DNA of 64,000 nucleotides from Microvirga sp. (GCA_029266525.1 JAQSWQ010000034.1:1-64000); one strand, 5' to 3'. Shown: positions 27,466 to 39,371, counted from the stretch's first letter. The notes: generated by a model not told the origin, from the sequence alone. A program made the numbers and translations.

Positions 27466-29997
27466 ATGGCTCAGACGAGCGACACGCCAGGGGGCGCATC
27501 GATCGACCGCTCGGAGCGCCCGGGGCGGATGGGCTTGCTTCTGTTTCTCGCCGCCCTGCTTGTCGGGGCGGCAGTGAGCCTGAGCTTCGTCACGCCGGAT
27601 CGGGCGCAGCCGCTGATCCTGCTCCTGCTCGCGCTCCTCGGCATGGCCGGGGTGTTCTTCCTGTTCGCCTATGCCATCGGCGCGGTGCGGTTCAGCGGCG
27701 CAGACGCACGCAACGACCTCACCAAGGCGATCGCCGACGGCGCCCCGGAAGGTCTCGTGGTCGCCGAGGACGACGGCCGCATCCTCTACGCCAATGAGAG
27801 CTACCTCGCGCTTGCTGGCGGCGAGAGCTTCGCCGATCTCAAGCCGGTCGAGCGCGTGTTCGTTGGAGCTCCCGAGGTTTCGGAGGCGATCTATCGTCTC
27901 GCGCAGGCGGCGCGCGAGGGCCGCGCCGCAAGCGAGGAGGTCCGGGTCTCGCCGCCTCCGGTCGGCGGGCGCGACTTCGGTTGGTTCCGCGTCCGCGTGC
28001 GGCCGCTCGGGCGCGCCGGCGGGCGCATGGCGACGCTGTGGTCCGTCGCCGACGTGACCCACGAGCGCGAGCGGCAGGAGAACGTGTTCCAGGAGCTGCA
28101 GCACGCGATCGACTATCTCGACCACGCGCCCGCCGGCTTCTTCTCGGTCGAGCCCGGCGGCTCGATCGTGTACATGAACGCGACGCTTGCGGCGTGGCTC
28201 GATCACGACCTCGCCCAGGTCGGATCGGGCGGGCTTGCGCTGCGCGACGTGGTCGCGCCCGCCACCGCCGCGATGATGACGGCGGTTGCCGGGGGCCCGG
28301 GCGACGTGCGCACCGAGACCTTCGACGTCGACCTGCGTCGCCGCAACGGCCAATCGCTGCCGGTCCGCCTCTTCCACCGCGTCGCCTTCGGTCAGGACGG
28401 CGATGCCGGCGCCTCGCGCACCCTCGTCCTCAACCGCTCGGCCGGCGAGGACGTCGACGAGGGCCAGCGGGCCGCCGAGGTGCGCTTTGCGCGCTTCTTC
28501 AATTCCACTCCGATCGCGATCGCGACCGTCAACCGGTCAGGGCGCGTGATCCGGGCGAACGCCTCCTTCGCGCGGCTTTTCGGCATGCTGCCGCGCACCG
28601 GCACGGGCGGAGAGGGGCGCTCGGTCGTCGACGCCGTCGCGGAGCGCGACCGCGAGCGCATCGACGCGGCGCTCGCCGCGGCGAGCGAAGGGCGTGGCGA
28701 TCTTCCTCCGACCGATCTTGCGCTCGCCGGCGACCCGACACGCTCGGCGCGGCTGTGGTTCAGCCCAGCGACCGACAGCGAGGAGGGCGAGGTTGCGATC
28801 CTCTACGCCCTCGACATCACCGAGCAGCGCCAGCTCGAGCAGCAATTCGCCCAAGCGCAGAAGATGCAGGCGGTGGGGCAGCTCGCGGGCGGGATCGCCC
28901 ATGATTTCAACAACGTGCTGCAGGCGATCATCGGCTACTCGGACCTGCTGCTCGCCAACCACCGCCCAACCGATCCGGCGTTCCAGGACATCATGCAGAT
29001 CCGGCAGAACGCGAACCGGGCGGCTTCGCTCGTCCGCCAGCTTCTCGCCTTCTCGCGCCGCCAGACCTTGCGGCCGGAAGTGCTGAATCTCGGCGACGTG
29101 CTCTCCGATCTCTCGATGCTTCTGAAGCGCCTTCTCGGGGAGCGGGTCGAGCTCGATCTCAAGCACGGCCGCGACCTGTGGTTCGTCAAGGCCGACGTGA
29201 ACCAGTTCGAGCAGGTGGTCGTGAACCTCGCGGTCAACGCACGCGACGCCATGCCGGACGGCGGCAAGCTTGCGATCCGCACCGCCAACGTCTCGGCGCC
29301 CGAGGCGAATGCGATGAACCTCCAGGGCCTGCCCGCGGCCGAGTTCGTGGTCATCGAGGTGTCCGACACCGGCACCGGCATTCCGCCCGAGGTGATGGAC
29401 AAGATTTTCGAGCCCTTCTTCACCACGAAGGAAGTCGGCAAGGGCACGGGGCTCGGGCTTTCGACCGTGTTCGGCATCGTGAAGCAGTCCAACGGTTTCA
29501 TCTACGTCGATTCGGCGGTCGGAAAGGGCACGACCTTCCGGGTCTTCCTGCCCCGCCACGTGCCGACGCCCGAGGATGTCGAGGAGGCGCGCCCCGAGGT
29601 CGCGAAGAAGCCCGCCGCCGACCTCACCGGCCAAGGCGTGATCCTCCTCGTCGAGGACGAGGATCCGGTGCGCGCCGTCAACGGGCGGGCGCTCGCGGCG
29701 CGGGGCTACACGGTGCTCGAGGCCGCCTCCGGCGTCGAGGCCCTGCAGATCATCGAGGCGCGCAAGACGCCCGTGGACCTCGTCGTCTCCGATGTGGTCA
29801 TGCCCGAGATGGACGGGCCGACGCTGCTCCGCGAGCTGCGCAAGCGCTATCCCGACCTCAAGGTGATCTTCGTCTCGGGCTACGCCGAGGACGCCTTCCG
29901 CAAGAACCTGCCGGAGGGCGAGGAGTTCAACTTCCTCGCCAAGCCCTTCAGCCTGAAACAGCTCGTCGAGGCCGTGAAGCAGGCCGTCGCGGGGTGA
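27466..29997 (+). CDS. cckA: cell-cycle hybrid histidine kinase CckA
   Basis: Two N-terminal TMs, PAS domains, [63 protein letters not shown]-terminal receiver [26 protein letters not shown]. Confidence 0.93.
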   Translation: MAQTSDTPGGASIDRSERPGRMGLLLFLAALLVGAAVSLSFVTPDRAQPLILLLLALLGMAGVFFLFAYAIGAVRFSGADARNDLTKAIADGAPEGLVVAEDDGRILYANESYLALAGGESFADLKPVERVFVGAPEVSEAIYRLAQAAREGRAASEEVRVSPPPVGGRDFGWFRVRVRPLGRAGGRMATLWSVADVTHERERQENVFQELQHAIDYLDHAPAGFFSVEPGGSIVYMNATLAAWLDHDLAQVGSGGLALRDVVAPATAAMMTAVAGGPGDVRTETFDVDLRRRNGQSLPVRLFHRVAFGQDGDAGASRTLVLNRSAGEDVDEGQRAAEVRFARFFNSTPIAIATVNRSGRVIRANASFARLFGMLPRTGTGGEGRSVVDAVAERDRERIDAALAAASEGRGDLPPTDLALAGDPTRSARLWFSPATDSEEGEVAILYALDITEQRQLEQQFAQAQKMQAVGQLAGGIAHDFNNVLQAIIGYSDLLLANHRPTDPAFQDIMQIRQNANRAASLVRQLLAFSRRQTLRPEVLNLGDVLSDLSMLLKRLLGERVELDLKHGRDLWFVKADVNQFEQVVVNLAVNARDAMPDGGKLAIRTANVSAPEANAMNLQGLPAAEFVVIEVSDTGTGIPPEVMDKIFEPFFTTKEVGKGTGLGLSTVFGIVKQSNGFIYVDSAVGKGTTFRVFLPRHVPTPEDVEEARPEVAKKPAADLTGQGVILLVEDEDPVRAVNGRALAARGYTVLEAASGVEALQIIEARKTPVDLVVSDVVMPEMDGPTLLRELRKRYPDLKVIFVSGYAEDAFRKNLPEGEEFNFLAKPFSLKQLVEAVKQAVAG

Positions 29998-30058
29998 GCG
30001 GCATACCGGCGTGACATTCGCGCCACACGGGTGGACGACTTGGACGCGAGTGGCACAA

Positions 30059-30073
30059 GAACGAAAAAAGAAC
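30059..30073 (+). promoter_or_regulatory. candidate LexA/SOS box GAAC-N7-GAAC upstream of recA
   Basis: gaac gaaaaaa gaac, matching the alphaproteobacterial GTTC-N7-GTTC direct-repeat SOS box in reverse complement, about 85 bp before the recA ATG. Confidence 0.85.
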
Positions 30074-30158
30074 TTGCGCGTGAGAACAAATCGAGTACAG
30101 AAATCCTGTGCGCGCGCTTTGCGAATCCCGTTTTCCCCATGCGATAAGGACCGCTCCC

Positions 30159-31253
30159 ATGGCACAGTCGGCGCTTCGGCTCGTAGAAGGCTCCCCCATG
30201 CTCGACAAGGACAAGTCGAAGGCGATCGATGCGGCGCTGTCGCAGATCGAACGCGCCTTCGGCAAGGGCTCGATCATGCGGCTCGGCAAGGGCCAGAAGC
30301 CGGTCGAGATCGAGACCATTTCGACGGGCTCGCTCGGGCTCGACATTGCGCTCGGCGTAGGCGGGCTGCCGCGCGGGCGGGTGATCGAGATCTACGGGCC
30401 GGAATCTTCCGGCAAGACCACGCTTGCGCTCCACACCGTCGCAGAGGCGCAGAAGAAGGGCGGAGTCTGCGCGTTCGTGGACGCCGAGCACGCGCTCGAT
30501 CCGATTTATGCGAGGAAGCTCGGGGTCGTCCTCGACGACCTCCTGATCTCGCAACCCGATACCGGCGAGCAGGGGCTGGAGATCGCCGACACCCTCGTGC
30601 GCTCCGGTGCGATCGACGTGCTCGTCATCGATTCGGTGGCGGCGCTGACCCCGAAGGCCGAGCTCGACGGCGAGATGGGCGACGTCCAGCCCGGCCTCCA
30701 GGCCCGGCTCATGAGTCAGGCGTTGCGCAAGCTCACGAGTTCGATCTCCCGCTCGAACACGATGGTCATCTTCATCAACCAGATCCGCATGAAGATCGGC
30801 GTGATGTATGGCTCGCCGGAGACCACGACCGGGGGCAACGCGCTCAAATTCTACGCCTCGGTGCGCCTCGACATCCGCCGGGTCTCGACCTTGAAGGAGC
30901 GCGACGAGGCGATCGGCAACCAGGTCCGGGTCAAGGTCGTCAAGAACAAGGTCGCGCCGCCCTTCAAGCAGGTCGAGTTCGACATCATGTTCGGCGAGGG
31001 CATCTCGAAGGTCGGCGAGCTCGTCGACCTCGGCGTCAAGGCCGGCATGGTCGAGAAGTCGGGCTCCTGGTTCTCCTTCGACAGCCAGCGCCTCGGACAA
31101 GGGCGCGAGAACGCCAAGGCCTTCCTGCGCGACAACCCCGATATCGCGAACCGCATCGAGGCGGCGATCCGCCAGAACTCCGGCCTCGTCGCCGAGCGCA
31201 TCCTCGAGAACGCAAGCCCGACCGAGGAGGACCTCGACGAGGGCGTGGCGTAG
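30159..31253 (+). CDS. recA: recombinase RecA
   Basis: [43 protein letters not shown]...[13 protein letters not shown]. Confidence 0.98.
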   Translation: MAQSALRLVEGSPMLDKDKSKAIDAALSQIERAFGKGSIMRLGKGQKPVEIETISTGSLGLDIALGVGGLPRGRVIEIYGPESSGKTTLALHTVAEAQKKGGVCAFVDAEHALDPIYARKLGVVLDDLLISQPDTGEQGLEIADTLVRSGAIDVLVIDSVAALTPKAELDGEMGDVQPGLQARLMSQALRKLTSSISRSNTMVIFINQIRMKIGVMYGSPETTTGGNALKFYASVRLDIRRVSTLKERDEAIGNQVRVKVVKNKVAPPFKQVEFDIMFGEGISKVGELVDLGVKAGMVEKSGSWFSFDSQRLGQGRENAKAFLRDNPDIANRIEAAIRQNSGLVAERILENASPTEEDLDEGVA

Positions 31254-31280
31254 GCGCTCGCCGCACTGAAATCGGAAGGA

Positions 31281-31310
31281 GCCGCCGCGATCTCGCGGCG
31301 GCTTTTCTTT
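31281..31310 (+). terminator. Rho-independent terminator of recA
   Basis: gccgccgcga tc tcgcggcggc followed by ttttcttt. Confidence 0.85.
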
Positions 31311-31312
31311 GC

Positions 31313-31425
31313 GCCGTCATCCTCGGCGGCGCTTCAGCGCCGACCCGAGGACCTCGTGGGGTTAGGCGCTCTTCCCGCCCGAGGTCCTCGGGTCTCCGCC
31401 TATGGCTCCGCCCGAGGATGACGGC
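31313..31425. repeat. nested inverted-repeat extragenic element
   Basis: Outer perfect 14-bp arms gccgtcatcctcgg / ccgaggatgacggc; inner perfect 14-bp arms acccgaggacctcg / cgaggtcctcgggt. Confidence 0.85.
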
Positions 31426-31542
31426 GTAGGGATGGCGGGCCTTGCCTCGACAGCGCCGTTCCCCCCGATTAGAACCGTGCCGAAACAAGCACGTAGCGGC
31501 GAAACCTCAAGGCCGCGCCAGCACTCCCGAGCCTGTCACCCG

Positions 31543-34203
31543 ATGAGCGGCGTCAACGAAATCCGGTCGGCCTTCCTCGATTACTTCGCGCGGCACGGGC
31601 ACGAGGTCGTGCCGTCCTCGCCGCTCGTGCCGAGGAACGACCCGACGCTGATGTTCACCAACGCCGGCATGGTGCAGTTCAAGAACGTCTTCACCGGCAT
31701 CGAGAAGCGGCCCTATTCGCGCGCCGCCACTTCGCAGAAATGCGTCCGCGCCGGCGGCAAGCACAACGATCTCGACAATGTCGGCTACACTGCCCGGCAC
31801 CACACCTTCTTCGAGATGCTCGGCAATTTCTCCTTCGGCGACTACTTCAAGCCGCTGGCGATCGAGCTGGCCTGGAACCTGATCACCAAGGAGTTCGAGC
31901 TGCCGGAGGACAAGCTCCTCGTCACCGTCTTCTCCGAGGACGACGAGGCGTTCGATCTCTGGCGGAAGATCGCCGGCCTGCCGGAATCGAAGATCATCCG
32001 CATCCCGACCTCCGACAATTTCTGGCAGATGGGCGACACCGGCCCCTGCGGTCCGTGCTCGGAGATCTTCTACGACCACGGCGAGCACATCCCGGGCGGC
32101 CCGCCGGGTTCCGAGGACGCGGACGGGGACCGCTTCATCGAGATCTGGAACCTCGTCTTCATGCAGTTCGAGCAGATCCGGCCGGGCGAGCGCATCACCC
32201 TGCCGAAACCGTCGATCGACACCGGGATGGGGCTCGAGCGCATCTCGGCGGTTCTGCAGGGCACGCACGACAATTACGCCACCGACATGATGCGCGCGCT
32301 CATCGGCGCGGTCGAGAACCTGACCCACGTCCCGGCTGACGGGCCGCAGAAGGCGTCGCACCGCGTCATCGCCGACCACCTGCGCGCCTCGTCCTTCCTG
32401 GTCGCTGACGGCGTGCTGCCCTCGAACGAGGGCCGCGGCTACGTGCTGCGCCGGATCATGCGCCGGGCCATGCGCCACGCCGAGCTTCTCGGGGCCAAGG
32501 AGCCGCTGATGTGGCGGCTCGTGCCGGCGCTCGTGCGCGAGATGGGTCAGGCCTACCCGGAGCTGATCCGGGCCGAGCCGCTCATCACCGAGACCTTGCG
32601 GCTCGAGGAGACGCGCTTCCGCAAGACCCTGGAGCGTGGGCTTGCCATCCTGGACGAGGAGACCCGCAATCTCGGGGCGGGCCAGAAGCTCTCCGGCGAG
32701 ACCGCCTTCACGCTTTACGACACCTTCGGCTTCCCGCTCGACCTCACGCAGGATGCGCTGAAATCCCGCGGCATCGGCGTCGACACGGATGCCTTCAACG
32801 CGGCGATGGAGCGCCAGCGCGAGAAGGCGCGGGCGGCCTGGGCCGGCTCCGGCGAGGCCGCGACCGAGTCCCTCTGGTTTGGGCTGAAGGAGCGCGTCGG
32901 CGCGACCGAGTTCCTCGGCTACGACACCGAGATTGCCGAAGGCGTCGTCCTCGCGATCGTGAGCGACGGCCGCGATGCCTCCGAGCTGAAGGCCGGCGAG
33001 AGCGGGCTCATCCTCCTCAACCAGACCCCCTTCTACGGCGAGGCCGGCGGCCAGGTCGGCGACACCGGCGCGATGACGGCGGTCGATGTGCGCCTGCGCG
33101 TCGCAAACACGCAGAGGAAGCTCGGCGATCTTTTCGTGCACGAGGCCTTGGTCGAGGAGGGCAAGCTCAAGATCGGCCATTCGCTCGAGCTTACGGTCGA
33201 CCACGCGCGTCGCTCGGCCGTGCGCGCGAACCACTCGGCGACTCACCTCCTCCACGAGGCCCTGCGCCAGGTGCTCGGCGACCATGTCGCGCAGAAGGGC
33301 TCGCTCGTCGCGCCGGACCGCCTGCGCTTCGACTTCAGCCACCCGAAGCCGGTGAACGACGACGAGGTCGAGCGCGTGGAGGAGATCGCCAACGCGGTGC
33401 TCCTGCAGAACGCACCCGTCGTCACGAAGCTGATGGCGGTCGACGAGGCGATCGAATCCGGCGCCCGCGCGCTGTTCGGCGAGAAATACGGCGACGAGGT
33501 CCGCGTCGTCTCGATGGGCCGGCCGCTCAACGGCGAAGGCGCGAACCGCGCCTTTTCCGTCGAGCTCTGCGGCGGCACCCATGTCGAGCGCACCGGCGAC
33601 ATCGGCGTGATCGCGGTCCTGTCGGAGGGCGCGGTCGCGGCGGGCGTGCGCCGGCTCGAGGCGATGACCGGCGATGCGGCGCGCCGTCACCTCGCGGGGC
33701 AAAGCCGTAAGCTCCAGGAGGTCGCCGGTCTTCTGAAGACGCCGCTCGAGGAAGTGCCGGAGCGGCTCGCGGCGCTTCTCGATGAGCGCCGCAAGCTCGA
33801 GCGCGAGCTCGGCGAAGCGCGCCGCAAGCTAGCCATGGGCGGCGGCACGGGCGGCGGCGACCCGATCCGCGACATCGGCGGCGTGAAGCTCATGGCGCGC
33901 GCGGTCTCCGGCGTCGAGATGCGTGACCTCAAGAGCCTTGCCGACGAGGGCAAGAAGCGCCTCGGCTCCGGCGTCGTCGCGATCGTGGGTGTCGCGAACG
34001 ACGGCAAGGCCGGCATCGTGGTCGGCGTCACCGACGACCTCACGCCGAAGCTCGATGCGGTGAGCCTCGTCCGCGCCGGCGCCGAGAAGCTCGGCGGCAA
34101 GGGCGGCGGCGGGCGCCGCGACATGGCGCAGGCCGGCGGGCCCGACGGGGATCAGGCCGACGCGGCCCTCGCGGCGGTGGAAGCCGCGCTCGCGGCGGCG
34201 TGA
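31543..34203 (+). CDS. alaS: alanine--tRNA ligase
   Basis: [52 protein letters not shown]...[16 protein letters not shown]...[13 protein letters not shown]. Confidence 0.98.
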   Translation: MSGVNEIRSAFLDYFARHGHEVVPSSPLVPRNDPTLMFTNAGMVQFKNVFTGIEKRPYSRAATSQKCVRAGGKHNDLDNVGYTARHHTFFEMLGNFSFGDYFKPLAIELAWNLITKEFELPEDKLLVTVFSEDDEAFDLWRKIAGLPESKIIRIPTSDNFWQMGDTGPCGPCSEIFYDHGEHIPGGPPGSEDADGDRFIEIWNLVFMQFEQIRPGERITLPKPSIDTGMGLERISAVLQGTHDNYATDMMRALIGAVENLTHVPADGPQKASHRVIADHLRASSFLVADGVLPSNEGRGYVLRRIMRRAMRHAELLGAKEPLMWRLVPALVREMGQAYPELIRAEPLITETLRLEETRFRKTLERGLAILDEETRNLGAGQKLSGETAFTLYDTFGFPLDLTQDALKSRGIGVDTDAFNAAMERQREKARAAWAGSGEAATESLWFGLKERVGATEFLGYDTEIAEGVVLAIVSDGRDASELKAGESGLILLNQTPFYGEAGGQVGDTGAMTAVDVRLRVANTQRKLGDLFVHEALVEEGKLKIGHSLELTVDHARRSAVRANHSATHLLHEALRQVLGDHVAQKGSLVAPDRLRFDFSHPKPVNDDEVERVEEIANAVLLQNAPVVTKLMAVDEAIESGARALFGEKYGDEVRVVSMGRPLNGEGANRAFSVELCGGTHVERTGDIGVIAVLSEGAVAAGVRRLEAMTGDAARRHLAGQSRKLQEVAGLLKTPLEEVPERLAALLDERRKLERELGEARRKLAMGGGTGGGDPIRDIGGVKLMARAVSGVEMRDLKSLADEGKKRLGSGVVAIVGVANDGKAGIVVGVTDDLTPKLDAVSLVRAGAEKLGGKGGGGRRDMAQAGGPDGDQADAALAAVEAALAAA

Positions 34204-35467
34204 GCGAGCGCCGCTCCGCGCGCACGGACGCGTGGCACCGCCTACGCCGTAAAACCTACGAGCTCCTCGACCCGACCATCCAGACCTTCTCGGATCGGGT
34301 CGTCCACAATGGGCTCATCGCGCTCGTCCTCGTCAATGTGGTCGCGGTCGTGCTCGAATCGGTGCCCGCGCCGAGGCGCGTTTCCGCACGGCTTTCCTCG
34401 CGATCGAGGTCGCCTCGGTCGTCCTGTTCACGATCGAGTATGGCTTGCGGCTCTGGACCGCCGTCGAGCACATGCCGCTCGCCGGCCGCTCGGGTTGGGC
34501 GGCGCGCTGGGCGTGGGCGCGCACGCCGGGCGCCATCGTCGACCTTCTCGCGATCCTGCCCTTCTACTTCGCGCTGTTCGACGCCGCGGATCTGCGCGCC
34601 CTCGCGCTGTTCCGGCTGGTGCGCTTCTTCAAGCTTGCTCGCTATTCGTCCGGCCTCACCTCGCTCCTCGACGCGATCTATGCCGAGCGGCAGGCGCTTC
34701 TCGCAACCCTCCTGATCCTCGGCGGGGTCACGCTCACCATGGCGACCTTCATGCATCTTGCGGAGCGCGAGGCGCAGCCGGATCGCTTCGGCACCATCCC
34801 GGACGCGATGTGGTGGGCGATCGTCACCCTCACCACGCTTGGCTATGGCGACGTCGTGCCGATCACGCCGCTCGGCAAGGTCATCGCGGCGCTCACCGCC
34901 GTGATGGGCGTGGCGATGCTGGCGCTGCCGGTCGGCATCGTCGCGACCTCCTTCGCCGATGTGATCCATCGGCGCGCCTTCGTCGTGACCTGGAGCATGG
35001 TCGCCAAGGTGCCGCTGTTCACCAATCTCGGTGCGAGCGAGCTCGCCGAGATCATCCAGCTTCTCCACTCGCGCTGGGTTCCGCGAAACGAGGCGGTGGC
35101 GCGTCGCGGCGAGAAGGCTGAGGCGATGTATTTCATCGTCTCGGGCGAGGTCGAGGTCGAGCTCATGGACGCCGACAACGTCCGCCTCGGCCGCGGCGAC
35201 TTCTTCGGCGAGATTGCGATCCTCACCGGCGAGGTCCGCAACGCCACCGTGCGCGCCACCCGGGACGCGCAGCTCCTCGTGCTGCAGGCGCACGACCTCG
35301 AGCGGCTGATGGACCGGGTACCGGAGATCGGCAAGCGCATTCGCGAGATCGGCCACAAGCGGGCGCCGGACCGGGTCGAGGCCGAGGCCGAGGCCGAGCT
35401 GCGCCGGCGTCGGGAGCGAAAGCCAGGGCGCAGCGAAGCCGAGGGGCCGCCCGACGCTCAGTCGTGA
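34200..35467 (+). pseudogene. voltage-gated-like / cyclic-nucleotide-binding potassium channel with one apparent frameshift
   Basis: Frame 0 from GTG 34200 gives ...FSDRVVHNGLIALVLVNVVAVVLESVPA; frame 2 from about 34373 continues EARFRTAFLAIEVASVVLFTIEYGLRLWTAVEHM...TLTTLGYGDVVPITPLGK plus CNBD (FIVSGEVEVELMDADNVRLGRGDFFGEIAILTGEVRNATVRA). Confidence 0.75.
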
Positions 35468-35913
35468 TCGGGATGCTGGCGCGAGGCCATTTTCGGCAGC
35501 CACTCCGCGGGCGTCCCCTCCTCCGTGGTCTCGCCGGGCAGGCTCGCGAGCTCGAAGAAGGCGGGGAGCCGGCTCTCGATCCCATACTGCGTCGTCGGCT
35601 TCACGCGCGCCGGCTCGTCGAGGCTGCCGATCGAGACCGAGATCCGGTCGCGGTTGCGGTAGCGGAAGAACAGCGGCGTGCCGCAATCGCGGCAGAAGCC
35701 GCGCTCGACAAGCTCCGAGCTGTCGAAGGTTCCGGGCCGCCCCCTGGTCCAGGCGAGGTCCGCCATGGGCACGCCGGCGAGTGCGGCAAAGTAGTTGCCG
35801 AAGGCCTTCTGGCACATGCGGCAATGGCAGATGCTCGGCTCGGTCGGTACCGAGTACAGCGCGTACCGCACCGCGCCGCACTGGCAGCCGCCGGTGAGGG
35901 CGGGGGTGCGAAT
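35458..35913 (-). CDS. GFA (glutathione-dependent formaldehyde-activating enzyme) family protein
   Basis: TPALTGGCQCGAVRYALYSVPTEPSICHCRMCQKAFGNYFAAL...GFCRDCGTPLFFRY zinc-binding motifs; no ATG/GTG/TTG in the expected start region (ATT at 35911-35913 is the best position). Confidence 0.75.
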   Translation of the reverse strand: MRTPALTGGCQCGAVRYALYSVPTEPSICHCRMCQKAFGNYFAALAGVPMADLAWTRGRPGTFDSSELVERGFCRDCGTPLFFRYRNRDRISVSIGSLDEPARVKPTTQYGIESRLPAFFELASLPGETTEEGTPAEWLPKMASRQHPDHD

Positions 35914-35921
35914 GACGGTGC

Positions 35922-37136
35922 CTACGCCGCCATCGCCTTCTTGAGGTTCTCGTCCACCTTGTCGAGGAAGCCGGTGGTCGAGAGCCATTTCTGGTCGGCG
36001 CCCACCAAGAGCGCGAGGTCCTTGGTCATGTGACCGGCCTCGACCGTGTCGACGCAGACCTTCTCGAGCGTGCCGGAGAAGCGCTTGAGCTCCTCGTTGT
36101 CGTCGAGCTTCGCGCGGTGCGCGAGGCCGCGGGTCCAGGCGAAGATCGAGGCGATCGAGTTGGTCGAGGTCTCCTTGCCCTTCTGGTGCTCGCGGTAATG
36201 ACGTGTGACCGTGCCGTGCGCGGCCTCGGCCTCGACCGTCCGGCCGTCCGGCGTCATCAGGACCGAGGTCATGAGGCCGAGCGAGCCGAAGCCTTGCGCG
36301 ACCGTGTCGGACTGCACGTCGCCGTCGTAGTTCTTGCAGGCCCAGACATAGCCGCCCGACCATTTCAGCGCCGAGGCCACCATGTCGTCGATGAGGCGGT
36401 GCTCGTAGGTGAGCTTGCGCCTGCCGAACTCGGCCTTGAACTCGGCGTCGAAGACCTGCTGGAAGATCTCCATGAAGCGCCCGTCATACTGCTTCAGGAT
36501 GGTGTTCTTGGTCGAGAGATAGACCGGGTAGTTGCGCGCCAAGCCGTAGTTGAAGGAGGCGCGGGCGAAGTCGCGGATCGAGTCGTCGAGGTTGTACATG
36601 CCCATGGCGATGCCCGAGCCCGGCGCCTTGAACACCTCCTTCTCGATGACCTTGCCGTCCTCGCCAGCGAACCTCATGGTCAGCGTGCCGGCGGTCGGGA
36701 ACTTGAAGTCGGTCGCGCGGTACTGGTCGCCGAAGGCGTGGCGGCCGATGATGATCGGCTGCGTCCAGCCCGGCACGAGGCGCGGCACGTTCTTGCAGAT
36801 GATCGGCTCGCGGAAGATCACGCCGCCGAGGATGTTGCGGATGGTGCCGTTCGGCGAGCGCCACATCTCCTTGAGACCGAACTCCTTCACCCGCCCCTCG
36901 TCCGGCGTGATGGTCGCGCATTTGACGCCGACCCCGTGCTTCTTGATCGCGTTCGCGGCGTCGATCGTGACCTGGTCGTTGGTGGCGTCGCGGTGCTCGA
37001 TGCCGAGGTCGTAATACTCGAGCGTGAGGTCGAGATAGGGGTGGATGAGCTTGTCCTTGATCAGCTTCCAGATGATGCGGGTCATCTCGTCGCCGTCGAG
37101 CTCGACGACCGGGTTCGCCACCTTGATCTTGGCCAT
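35922..37136 (-). CDS. icd: NADP-dependent isocitrate dehydrogenase
   Basis: [80 protein letters not shown]. Confidence 0.97.
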   Translation of the reverse strand: MAKIKVANPVVELDGDEMTRIIWKLIKDKLIHPYLDLTLEYYDLGIEHRDATNDQVTIDAANAIKKHGVGVKCATITPDEGRVKEFGLKEMWRSPNGTIRNILGGVIFREPIICKNVPRLVPGWTQPIIIGRHAFGDQYRATDFKFPTAGTLTMRFAGEDGKVIEKEVFKAPGSGIAMGMYNLDDSIRDFARASFNYGLARNYPVYLSTKNTILKQYDGRFMEIFQQVFDAEFKAEFGRRKLTYEHRLIDDMVASALKWSGGYVWACKNYDGDVQSDTVAQGFGSLGLMTSVLMTPDGRTVEAEAAHGTVTRHYREHQKGKETSTNSIASIFAWTRGLAHRAKLDDNEELKRFSGTLEKVCVDTVEAGHMTKDLALLVGADQKWLSTTGFLDKVDENLKKAMAA

Positions 37137-37276
37137 GGTCCTGCCTGCGCTTGCGATTTGAGGATGCGGCGCCCGGAAGCGTCAGCGAACGCCTGTCGCG
37201 CGGCGCTATAGCGCGGGGAGGCGATAGGGGGAAGCTGGGCGCTTGCGCAGCGCCGCGCGGGCCGTAGAACCGCTTC

Positions 37277-38014
37277 GTGAGCTTCGCCCCCATCATCATC
37301 CTCGTCGAGCCGCAGATGGCCGAGAACATCGGCATGGCGGCCCGCGCGATGATGAATTTCGGGCTCTCGGAGATGCGGCTCGTCGCGCCGCGCGGCGGCT
37401 GGCCGAAGAAGGGCGCCAGGGCGGCGGCGTCCGGCGCCGTTCGGGTGCTTGAGGAGGCGCGGCTTTTCGCGTCAGCGCGCGAAGCGATTGCCGACCTCAA
37501 TTTCGTGCTCGCAACGACCGCGCGAGAGCGCGGGCAGATGAAGCGGGTGTGGTCGCCGCAGGAGGGGCTGCGCGAGGCGCGCCGGCGCCTCGAAGCCGGC
37601 GAGAAGGCCGGAATCCTGTTCGGGCGCGAGCGCACCGGCCTCGAGAACGAGGAGATCTCGCTCGCCGACGGCATCATCACCTTCCCGGTGAACCCGGCCT
37701 TCTCTTCCCTGAACCTCGCCCAGGCGGTGCTGCTCACCGGATACGAGTGGTTCGGGCTCGGCAACGATGCCGCCGCCTTGCGGTTCGGCGACGAGCCATC
37801 GCCCATGGCGGCGCGCGAGAGCGTCGCCTCCTTCTTCGACTACCTCGAAGCCGAGCTCGACGCGGTGAACTTCTACCCGCCCGACAAGCGCCAGATCATG
37901 GCGCGAAACATGCGCGACATCTTCCTGCGCCGGGAGCTCACCGAGCAGGATGTGCGCTCGATTCGCGGTGCATTGCGGGCGTTGATCGAAGGGCGGCGGT
38001 TGAGAAAACCGTGA
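37277..38014 (+). CDS. TrmJ/SpoU-family RNA 2'-O-methyltransferase
   Basis: PIIILVEPQMAENIGMAARAMMNFGLSEMRLVAPRGGW...ILFGRERTGLENEEISLADGIITFPVNPAFSSLNLAQAV. Confidence 0.92.
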   Translation: MSFAPIIILVEPQMAENIGMAARAMMNFGLSEMRLVAPRGGWPKKGARAAASGAVRVLEEARLFASAREAIADLNFVLATTARERGQMKRVWSPQEGLREARRRLEAGEKAGILFGRERTGLENEEISLADGIITFPVNPAFSSLNLAQAVLLTGYEWFGLGNDAAALRFGDEPSPMAARESVASFFDYLEAELDAVNFYPPDKRQIMARNMRDIFLRRELTEQDVRSIRGALRALIEGRRLRKP

Positions 38015-38069
38015 AAATATGGTCGCTAGAATCCGGTCTCGTCCCATCCACGGAGGTCCGCGCGGATCG

Positions 38070-39290
38070 ATGCGTTCGCTTTTCGCCCGATTGCTTGTCG
38101 CCGTCGCGCTCGCCGCCGCTTCGGCCCCTTGGGCCGCACTCGCTGCGGCTCCGCCGGCGCAGCCCAAGTCCGGGCCGGGCGGCACCGATTACCTCGGCGC
38201 GGAGGTCGTCAAGCGCGCGATCGGACGGGGAAGCTCTGCGAGCTACGTCTTCCACCTCGCCGAGACGCCGACGGCACCGCGACCGGTGGTCGTCTTCCTG
38301 CACGCCTGGGGGCAGCCGAACCCGCAGGCCTACGGCGCCTGGATCGAGCACCTTGCCCGCAAGGGCAATCTGGTGCTGTTCCCGAAATACCAGGAGGTCA
38401 ACCGGATCCGCCCGGCGGACGCTTCGAAAAGGGCCGCCACGCTCGTCAAGGAGGCCCTCGCCATGCTCGCCGAGGACGCGCAGGCTCGGCCGGACCTTCA
38501 GAAAGTGGCTTACGCCGGCCACCTTGCCGGCGCCGCGGTCGCGCTCAACCTCGCCGCCACCGCGAAGGCGGAAGAGCTGCCCGCGCCGAAGCTCGTCTTC
38601 CTCCTGATGCCGGGCGGCATTGCGAGCGACCCGAAGTCCCGCGGCGTCCTGCTCGCGGACCTGAAGGAGCTCGATCCGGCGACGCTCCTCGTGACCATGA
38701 TCGGCGACAAGGATGCCTCGGCGAGCGACCGCGCCTCGAAGCGCATCCTGCGCGAGGCCGCGAACGTGCCCACAAATCGCAAGCTTTTCGTGCGCACTCT
38801 CTCCGACGACCATGGCTTTCCTTCGCTCTCGGCGACGCTGTTCTCGCCGGGCGCCGCGAAGACGGCCTACGACGCCGCGGCGATCAAGATCCCGCCCGAG
38901 CCGCCCCGCGACCCCAAGGCGCCGCGCGAGCGCAGCACCTGGAAATGGACCGCCGACATGGCCCTCACCGGCGAGCAGACCGTGCTCGCCAACCACCTCA
39001 TCGGGGCGACGACCGACACGCTCGACTACATGGCCTATTGGAAGGCCTTCGACATGGCGCTCGATGCGGCGCTCTCGGGCAAGGACGCGGCCTGGCTGCG
39101 CGACAACCCCGCCTTCGTCGACATGGGCCGCTGGAGCGACGGCTGGCCGGTGAAGCGCCTCTATGCCGAGACGCCGAAGACCGAGGCCAACCCGACGCCC
39201 GGAGTGACCCGCAAGACCTCGGCCCCGACCCTCATGCCGGTGCCGAGCAAGGGGCGGCGGCCTGACCCGACCCGGCGCCGCCGCCCATAA
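38070..39290 (+). CDS. secreted alpha/beta-hydrolase-like protein
   Basis: Signal peptide MRSLFARLLVAVALAAASAPWAALA; RPVVVFLHAWGQPNPQAYGAWIEHLARKGNLVLFPKYQ. Confidence 0.7.
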   Translation: MRSLFARLLVAVALAAASAPWAALAAAPPAQPKSGPGGTDYLGAEVVKRAIGRGSSASYVFHLAETPTAPRPVVVFLHAWGQPNPQAYGAWIEHLARKGNLVLFPKYQEVNRIRPADASKRAATLVKEALAMLAEDAQARPDLQKVAYAGHLAGAAVALNLAATAKAEELPAPKLVFLLMPGGIASDPKSRGVLLADLKELDPATLLVTMIGDKDASASDRASKRILREAANVPTNRKLFVRTLSDDHGFPSLSATLFSPGAAKTAYDAAAIKIPPEPPRDPKAPRERSTWKWTADMALTGEQTVLANHLIGATTDTLDYMAYWKAFDMALDAALSGKDAAWLRDNPAFVDMGRWSDGWPVKRLYAETPKTEANPTPGVTRKTSAPTLMPVPSKGRRPDPTRRRRP

Positions 39291-39371
39291 GCAACCGCGC
39301 TCGCCGCTTCGCGTTCTGACTTCTCCAACACGTGAACGGCCGGCGGCACGGCTCGTGCCTATGAAGCTCAC

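Noticed and set aside
28537-30165. 542-aa minus-strand ORF
   Set aside because: Antisense of cckA.
31507-33702. 731-aa minus-strand ORF
   Set aside because: Antisense of alaS.
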